Source of the DNA: Kitasatospora sp. NBC_01246
GTDB lineage: Bacteria; Actinomycetota; Actinomycetes; Streptomycetales; Streptomycetaceae
DNA: 64,000 bases
Assembly (NCBI RefSeq): GCF_036226505.1
Contig: NZ_CP108484.1
Coordinates: 1,612,001 to 1,676,000 of the forward strand
Direction of reading: 5' to 3'
A model generated the notes under the pieces. The model was not told where the DNA came from, did not search any database, and saw nothing but the letters and a program-made list of their open reading frames with translations. This document shows positions 59,761-64,000 of this stretch, piece by piece. The position numbers and the translations under genes were made by a program. The stretch's first letter is position 1. The number at the start of each line of letters is the position of its first letter.

Positions 59761-60426
59761 GTGATCGGCGAACTGCTTCCCGCGGCGGTCGTGGTGGAGA
59801 CGGCCTACGACGACCCGCCGCAGGCGCGGCTGGAGCCGGCGGAGGAGGCGGTCGTCGCCCGGGCCGTCGAGACCCGGCGGCGGGAGTTCACCACCGTCCG
59901 GTACTGCGCCCGCCTCGCGCTCGGGCGGCTCGGCGTCCCGTACCGGCCGCTGGTACCCGGCCTGCGTGGCGCGCCGAGCTGGCCCGACGGGGTGGTCGGG
60001 AGCCTCACGCACTGCGCCGGTTTCCGGGGCGCGGCCGTCGCCCGGGCGGGCGAGGTCGTCTCGATCGGTATCGACGCCGAGCCGGCCGAGGCGCTGCCGG
60101 AGGGGGTGCTCGACGCCATCGCGCTGCCCGGCGAGCAGGAGCGGAACGGCAAGCTGCTCGCGGACCACCCGGGGCTGCCCTGGGACCGGCTGCTGTTCAG
60201 TGCCAAGGAGGCCGTCTACAAGGCGTGGTTCCCGCTGACCGGCGTCTTCCTGGAGTTCTCGGAGGCCGACATCACGCTGCGTCCGGACGGCACCTTCCAC
60301 GCCGTCCTGCTGGTTCCGGGCCCGGTGGTGGACGGACACCGCCTCGGGGGCTTCGACGGGCGGTGGGTCGTCCGGGACGGGCTGCTCGCCACCGCGATCA
60401 CCGTTCTGCCGGGGGCACGCGGCTGA
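59761..60426 (+). CDS. 4'-phosphopantetheinyl transferase, Sfp/EntD type
   Basis: 221 residues from GTG 59761 with GGGGGG upstream; an ATG at 59737 is too near the ribosome site. Motifs: SLTHCAGFRGAAVAR, SIGIDAEPAE (Mg-binding Asp/Glu) and FSAKEAVYKAWFPLTG (Lys-Glu and Lys of the WxxKEA motif). LGRLGVPYRPLVPG is typical for EntD-type enzymes. It activates carrier proteins of polyketide or peptide synthesis by adding the coenzyme A arm. No such assembly line lies in the window, so it probably serves clusters elsewhere. Confidence 0.93.
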   Translation: MIGELLPAAVVVETAYDDPPQARLEPAEEAVVARAVETRRREFTTVRYCARLALGRLGVPYRPLVPGLRGAPSWPDGVVGSLTHCAGFRGAAVARAGEVVSIGIDAEPAEALPEGVLDAIALPGEQERNGKLLADHPGLPWDRLLFSAKEAVYKAWFPLTGVFLEFSEADITLRPDGTFHAVLLVPGPVVDGHRLGGFDGRWVVRDGLLATAITVLPGARG

Positions 60427-60542
60427 CCGGGGCACGCGGGTCGTACGTGGCGGCCCGGGCCGTCGGGGCCTGGGCCGGTTCCGGGACTACTCGGACGGGT
60501 GGGGCCGGATCGGCCGCCTGACCTGCCGGCGGCCGGCCCGGC

Positions 60543-60770
60543 TCAGAGTTTGAACAGCTTGTCGTAGGGCTGCACGACTCGCACCTGGTGCGAGCCGAAG
60601 TCGACCAGGACCGCGCCCTGGCCGGCGGTCTCGGTGCTGATGATGCGGCCCAGACCGTACTGGTCGTGGGTCACGCGGTCACCGGCCTCGAACTGCTTGA
60701 GGGGCGGTGGGACCTCGCTTCGGAAGGGACTGGTGGGCAGGTGGCGTCTCGGCGCAGGTGATTTCGTCAT
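60543..60770 (-). CDS. small CarD/TRCF-like beta-barrel protein
   Basis: 75 residues from ATG 60770. The C-terminal 50 residues FEAGDRVTHDQYGLGRIIST, GAVLVDFGSHQVRVVQPYDK form the short SH3-like barrel seen at the start of CarD and in transcription-repair coupling factor, which contacts RNA polymerase. The helical DNA-binding part of CarD is missing. No good ribosome site precedes the ATG, suggesting a short or absent leader. A transcription-related role is likely but unproven. Confidence 0.75.
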   Translation of the reverse strand: MTKSPAPRRHLPTSPFRSEVPPPLKQFEAGDRVTHDQYGLGRIISTETAGQGAVLVDFGSHQVRVVQPYDKLFKL

Positions 60771-61163
60771 CCCTGGAAGTATGCGCCCAGTTCGCCGTCC
60801 CCGGCCGCACCGGGGCGCCGAATTCCGGGATCCGCCCGGGCCGCCGACCGTCCGGCACCGGCCCGCCGCGAGGGTGGCCGAGCGAGCGCGGCGGCCCGCC
60901 GGGGCACCCCGTTCCGGCGCCGTTCCCCCCGCGTTCCGGCCCCGTTCCTGCACTTTCCCGGTTGCCCCCGGCCGCCGGCCGGCTCCGCACCGGGCACCGC
61001 CGGCGGTGGCCGCCACGCCCCGTGAGGCTTCCCGTACGGGGTGGGAGAGTTCGGACGGTCGCTTGACAAAGCCGGATCCAGCCGCGGCAGCACGGGACTG
61101 GGCGCCCGGGCGAGTCGCCCCCGGTGGCTGGGAACGCGGGCGCGCCCCGGACCGGGGCGCGGC
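60771..61163. other. 393-base intergenic region with terminator
   Basis: Between two minus-strand genes. It carries a hairpin at 61141-61161 that ends the deacetylase transcript, and an isolated TTGACA at 61063 with no gene downstream on the plus strand. No coding region was supported. Confidence 0.5.
61141..61161 (-). terminator. intrinsic terminator after the deacetylase gene
   Basis: A 9-bp perfect GC stem (CGCGCCCCG with CGGGGCGCG) and a 3-base loop, three bases past the stop on the minus strand. Confidence 0.65.
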
Positions 61164-62141
61164 TCAGGCCAGGGCGTCGCAGAGGCGGACGAAGGTGCGC
61201 CCCTGCGCCAGCAGCGCCGGCAGGGCCGCCGCGAAGCCCGGCGCCGTCCCGCCTCCCGGGTGGTTCATATGGGCGATCACGATCGCCCCGGGCGGCGCGG
61301 CCGCCACCTCGCTGCGGACCTGGGCGGCGCTGAAGGTGGCGCCGCCGTCGCCGTTGACGGTGAAGCCGGCCACGCGTTCGCCCAACCCGGTGACGATCCG
61401 GGTGGCGACGTCGTCGTAGTGGGCGGTGCCGGAGCGGAAGAACCGCGGCGGCCGGCCGAGCAGGGCGGTCAGCTTCGCCGCGTTGCCCGCGATCTCGTCG
61501 TACGCCTCGCCCACGTCCCGGGTGCCCGCGATCCCGTACGCGGAGCGGCCGGCGACCGAGAGCGGCCGGTGCGCCGTCCCGTGGTTGGCGATCTCGAACA
61601 GCGGGTCACCGGCCAGGGCCTCGAACTCGGCGGGGTTGGCGTCGATCCAGCGGGCGTTGAGGAAGAGCGTCGCGGGGACGCCGTTGGCCCGGAGGAGGTC
61701 GATCAGGTCCGCGTCGTAGCCGGAGCCGCCGGGGCCTCCGCAGGCGTCGAAGGTGAGCGCGGTGGTCCGTGCCCCGTCCGGCAGCCCGGTGATCACCCCG
61801 GACACCTCCAGGCCCCACTCCTCGGGCACGGCGTCCCCGTAGCGGGCCACCACCTCGGCGCGCCCGACGGCGGGCGCGGGCAGCGGCGGCTCCGGCACGG
61901 CGGGCGGCCCGGCGGCGGGGGCCGGGGCTTCGGCGGGGGCTTCGGCGGGGGACGAGGCACTGGGCGAGACAGTGGGCGAGGTGATGGCCGGTGCGGCCGG
62001 CGCGGCGGAGGCGGTGGCCGCCGCCACGGGCTGCGCCGTGGGCTGCGTCGCCGGTCCGGCCACCGCCCCGGCGAGGGGCCGGCAACCCGCCAGCGCGCCG
62101 CCCGCCGCCAGCACCAGGACCGTCCGACGACTCAGCCCCAT
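61164..62141 (-). CDS. polysaccharide deacetylase lipoprotein (NodB-like)
   Basis: 325 residues from ATG 62141 with GGAGG upstream. SRRTVLVLAAGGALAGC is a twin-arginine signal ending in a lipobox, so the product is membrane-tethered outside. A Pro/Ala-rich linker (25-95) precedes the NodB domain: TTALTFDACGG (catalytic Asp, metal Asp position), EIANHGTAHRPLS (two metal His), RFFRSGTAHYDD, and VIAHMNHPGG. It should deacetylate wall or exogenous glycan. The DACGG form differs from the usual DDGP and marks the wall-associated subgroup. Confidence 0.9.
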   Translation of the reverse strand: MGLSRRTVLVLAAGGALAGCRPLAGAVAGPATQPTAQPVAAATASAAPAAPAITSPTVSPSASSPAEAPAEAPAPAAGPPAVPEPPLPAPAVGRAEVVARYGDAVPEEWGLEVSGVITGLPDGARTTALTFDACGGPGGSGYDADLIDLLRANGVPATLFLNARWIDANPAEFEALAGDPLFEIANHGTAHRPLSVAGRSAYGIAGTRDVGEAYDEIAGNAAKLTALLGRPPRFFRSGTAHYDDVATRIVTGLGERVAGFTVNGDGGATFSAAQVRSEVAAAPPGAIVIAHMNHPGGGTAPGFAAALPALLAQGRTFVRLCDALA

Positions 62142-62402
62142 GCGCCCATTCCTCCACACTCCGTCATAAAGTCAGATGAACCGTCTGTCTGTTTCTATGA
62201 ATACCGATCGGCTGACACCCGCAACTCCAGGCCCAGGTCGGCCCGCCGCTCCCCCGGCCGCGTGCGAACCCCCGGCGGCGGGTCCGGACGCGGGAGCGGA
62301 CGCGGCTCAGGAGCAGGAAGTCGGCCGGTCCGACGTCCTACTCCGGACAGCCCAGCAGCCCCGGCCGACGGTCCGGCCGGGCCCGCCGACCGAGGAGCCC
62401 CC

Positions 62403-63320
62403 GTGCCCGAACCCCACCCCACCGACCCCCGGCCCGGTGATCCACGCCCCACCGGCCCGCACCCCGCCGATCCACACCCCACCGAGGCCGTCCGAACCGT
62501 CCTGTCCGGGCTCGCCCTCGGGGAGTCGCCCCGCTGGCACGACGGCCGGCTCTGGCTCTGCGACTGGGGCGCCCAGGAGCTGATCGCGGTCGGGCCCGAC
62601 GGCCGGGCCGCCGTCGCCGCCACCGTGCCCTCGTTCCCGTTCTGCATCGACTGGCTGCCCGGGCCGGACGGCCGCCTGCTGGTCGTCGCCGGCGGTGACG
62701 GGCGCCTGCTGCGCCAGGAGGCGGACGGCGCCCTGGCCCCCTGCGCGGACCTGCGCCCGCTCTCCGACCGGCCGTGGAACGAGGTGGCCGTGGACGGGCG
62801 CGGCAACGCCTACGTCAACGGCATCGGGTTCGACCTGATGGGCGGCGAGGCGCCCGCGCCGGGCCTGATCGCCCTGGTGGCCCCGGACGGCGAGGTCCGC
62901 CGGGTGGCCGACGGCCTGGCGTTCCCCAACGGCATGGCCGTCACCCCCGACGGCTCGACGCTCCTCGTCGCCGAGTCCTACGCCGCCCGGCTGACCGCCT
63001 TCACCATCGGGCCCGGCGGCGACCTGACCGACCGCCGGGTCTGGGCCGAGGTGCCGGGCTCGGCACCGGACGGGATCTGCCTGGACGCCGAGGGCGCGGT
63101 CTGGTTCGCCGACGTCCCCGGCCGCTGCTGCGTCCGGGTCCGCGAGGGCGGCAAGGTGCTCCGGCGGATCGAGCTCGACCGCGGCTGCTTCTCCTGCGCC
63201 CTCGGCGGCCCGGACGGCCGGACCCTCTTCCTGACCGCCGCCGAGTGGCCGCCCCCGCCGGGCGCCCGCACCGGCCGGCTCCTGGCCGTCGACGTGGACG
63301 TCCCGGCCCACCGTCGGTGA
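62403..63320 (+). CDS. SMP-30/gluconolactonase family protein
   Basis: 305 residues from GTG 62403 with GAGGAG upstream; the frame is open far upstream but without character. A low-complexity Pro/His/Asp N-terminus (about 35 residues) precedes LALGESPRWHDGRLWLCDWG, NEVAVDGRGNAYVNG, FPNGMAVTPDGSTLLVAES and APDGICLDAEGAVWFAD, giving the Glu, Asn and Asp metal ligands. A cytosolic lactonase is expected. It is divergent from the deacetylase gene, with 261 bases between. Confidence 0.9.
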   Translation: MPEPHPTDPRPGDPRPTGPHPADPHPTEAVRTVLSGLALGESPRWHDGRLWLCDWGAQELIAVGPDGRAAVAATVPSFPFCIDWLPGPDGRLLVVAGGDGRLLRQEADGALAPCADLRPLSDRPWNEVAVDGRGNAYVNGIGFDLMGGEAPAPGLIALVAPDGEVRRVADGLAFPNGMAVTPDGSTLLVAESYAARLTAFTIGPGGDLTDRRVWAEVPGSAPDGICLDAEGAVWFADVPGRCCVRVREGGKVLRRIELDRGCFSCALGGPDGRTLFLTAAEWPPPPGARTGRLLAVDVDVPAHRR

Positions 63321-63400
63321 GCCGTCCCGGCCCGGGCCGCCGTGACGCGGCCCCGACGACGATGCCCGGTCCACCGGGCGCGCGTCCGACGGCTCGCCGG

Positions 63401-64000
63401 TCAGGCCGGGACGGCGGGCCGGATTCCGTCGAGGATAGTCCGCGCGCCCCGGTCCACCAGGTCTCCGGCCAGGTCCGCGCCCAGCCGCTCGGGCTCGCTC
63501 GCGGGCCCGGTGACCGATCCGGTGACCTGGCGCCGCCCGTCGAGCGAGGTGACCTGGGCGAACAGGTGCAGCGTCCCGTCGGGCCGGGTCGTGGCGCAGG
63601 CGCCCACCGGCACGCTGCACCCGCCGTGCAGCTGCGCCAGCAGGGACCGCTCCGCGCGGACCTCACGGTCGACGGCGCGGTCCCCGACGGTCGACAGCAC
63701 GTCCCGGACCGCCCGGTCGTCCACCCGGACCTGGATGCCCAGCGCGCCCTGGCCCGGGCTCGGGGGGAAGAGGTCGAGGGGCAGCGGTTCTCCGATCGCG
63801 TCCTGCCGGCCGAGCCGGTTCAGACCGGCGACGGCGAGGACCACGGCGTCCAGCCTCATGGACCGCAGCTTCTCCAGCCGGGTCGGCACGTTGCCCCGGA
63901 TCGGCACCGGGACGATGTCGGGGCGCACGGCGAGGAGCTGGGCGATGCGACGGGCCGCGCCCGTGCCCACCCGGGCCCCGTGCGGGAGCCCGGCCAGCGT
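63401..64000 (-). CDS. hemC: hydroxymethylbilane synthase, 3' part
   Basis: The frame runs in from the window edge (first codons LAGLPHGARVGTG) and stops at 63401, giving the last 199 residues. RRIAQLLAVRPDIVPVPIRG and NVPTRLEKLRSMRLDAVVLA fit the active-site arginines, GLNRLG and FPPSPGQGALGIQVR the next segments, and Cys at 63617-63619 in HGGCSVPVGA the dipyrromethane cofactor attachment. It polymerises porphobilinogen for tetrapyrroles. The neighbours are not heme genes, so it may be an additional copy. Confidence 0.93.
   Translation of the reverse strand, partial: TLAGLPHGARVGTGAARRIAQLLAVRPDIVPVPIRGNVPTRLEKLRSMRLDAVVLAVAGLNRLGRQDAIGEPLPLDLFPPSPGQGALGIQVRVDDRAVRDVLSTVGDRAVDREVRAERSLLAQLHGGCSVPVGACATTRPDGTLHLFAQVTSLDGRRQVTGSVTGPASEPERLGADLAGDLVDRGARTILDGIRPAVPA

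Noticed and set aside
59761..60426. Phosphopantetheinyl transferase as sign of a biosynthetic cluster
   Set aside because: No polyketide synthase, peptide synthetase or other core enzyme was found in the window.

Overview
The window looks like actinomycete chromosome, most probably Streptomyces or a close relative such as Kitasatospora. GC is very high, GTG and TTG starts are common, genes are often coupled by ATGA/GTGA overlaps, many products are secreted or Tat-exported, and TTA leucine codons are almost absent. I saw no rRNA, tRNA, CRISPR array, insertion sequence or polyketide/peptide assembly line.

Bases 1-12.3 kb hold mixed accessory metabolism and resistance genes: the end of an FMN reductase, a GyrI-like protein coupled to a methyltransferase, a 14-helix drug exporter, a protein made of two tandem alpha/beta-barrel units, an AlkD-like repair protein, a molybdenum/tungsten oxidoreductase, a GlxA/AraC regulator divergent from a saccharopine-dehydrogenase-like reductase, a SnoaL-like protein, a rhodanese and an XRE regulator. 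From 12.6 to 20.2 kb lie a large M4-M28-chitin-binding secreted protease with a TTA codon near its start, a P450, and a secreted discoidin/beta-helix protein. From 20.5 to 26.4 kb is a complete beta-glucoside uptake operon (ROK regulator, lipoprotein, two permeases, GH1 enzyme) ending in a strong terminator. 26.4-29.3 kb has small membrane and metabolic genes.

The most coherent system spans 29.4-48.8 kb. It reads as a full N-glycan (high-mannose) catabolic locus. A secreted GH85 endoglycosidase frees the glycan, a lipoprotein plus two permeases import it, two different GH38 alpha-mannosidases and a GH5 beta-mannosidase dismantle it, and a ROK kinase plus mannose-6-phosphate isomerase feed mannose into glycolysis. 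A LacI regulator sits between the arms. Two near-identical palindromes (core ACCGGTTTAG) overlie consensus promoters for the two arms, one of them inside the 3' end of the lacI gene. One alpha-mannosidase carries an in-frame TTA codon, so bldA may also control it.

From 49 kb to the end lie a thioesterase pair, a secreted propeller-like protein, an FAD oxidoreductase with a palindromic operator, a papain-inhibitor-like secreted protein, two SMP-30 proteins, a broken metallophosphoesterase, a class A beta-lactamase, a Uma2 nuclease-like protein, a phosphopantetheinyl transferase, a small CarD-like protein, a polysaccharide deacetylase and the 3' part of a hydroxymethylbilane synthase gene.
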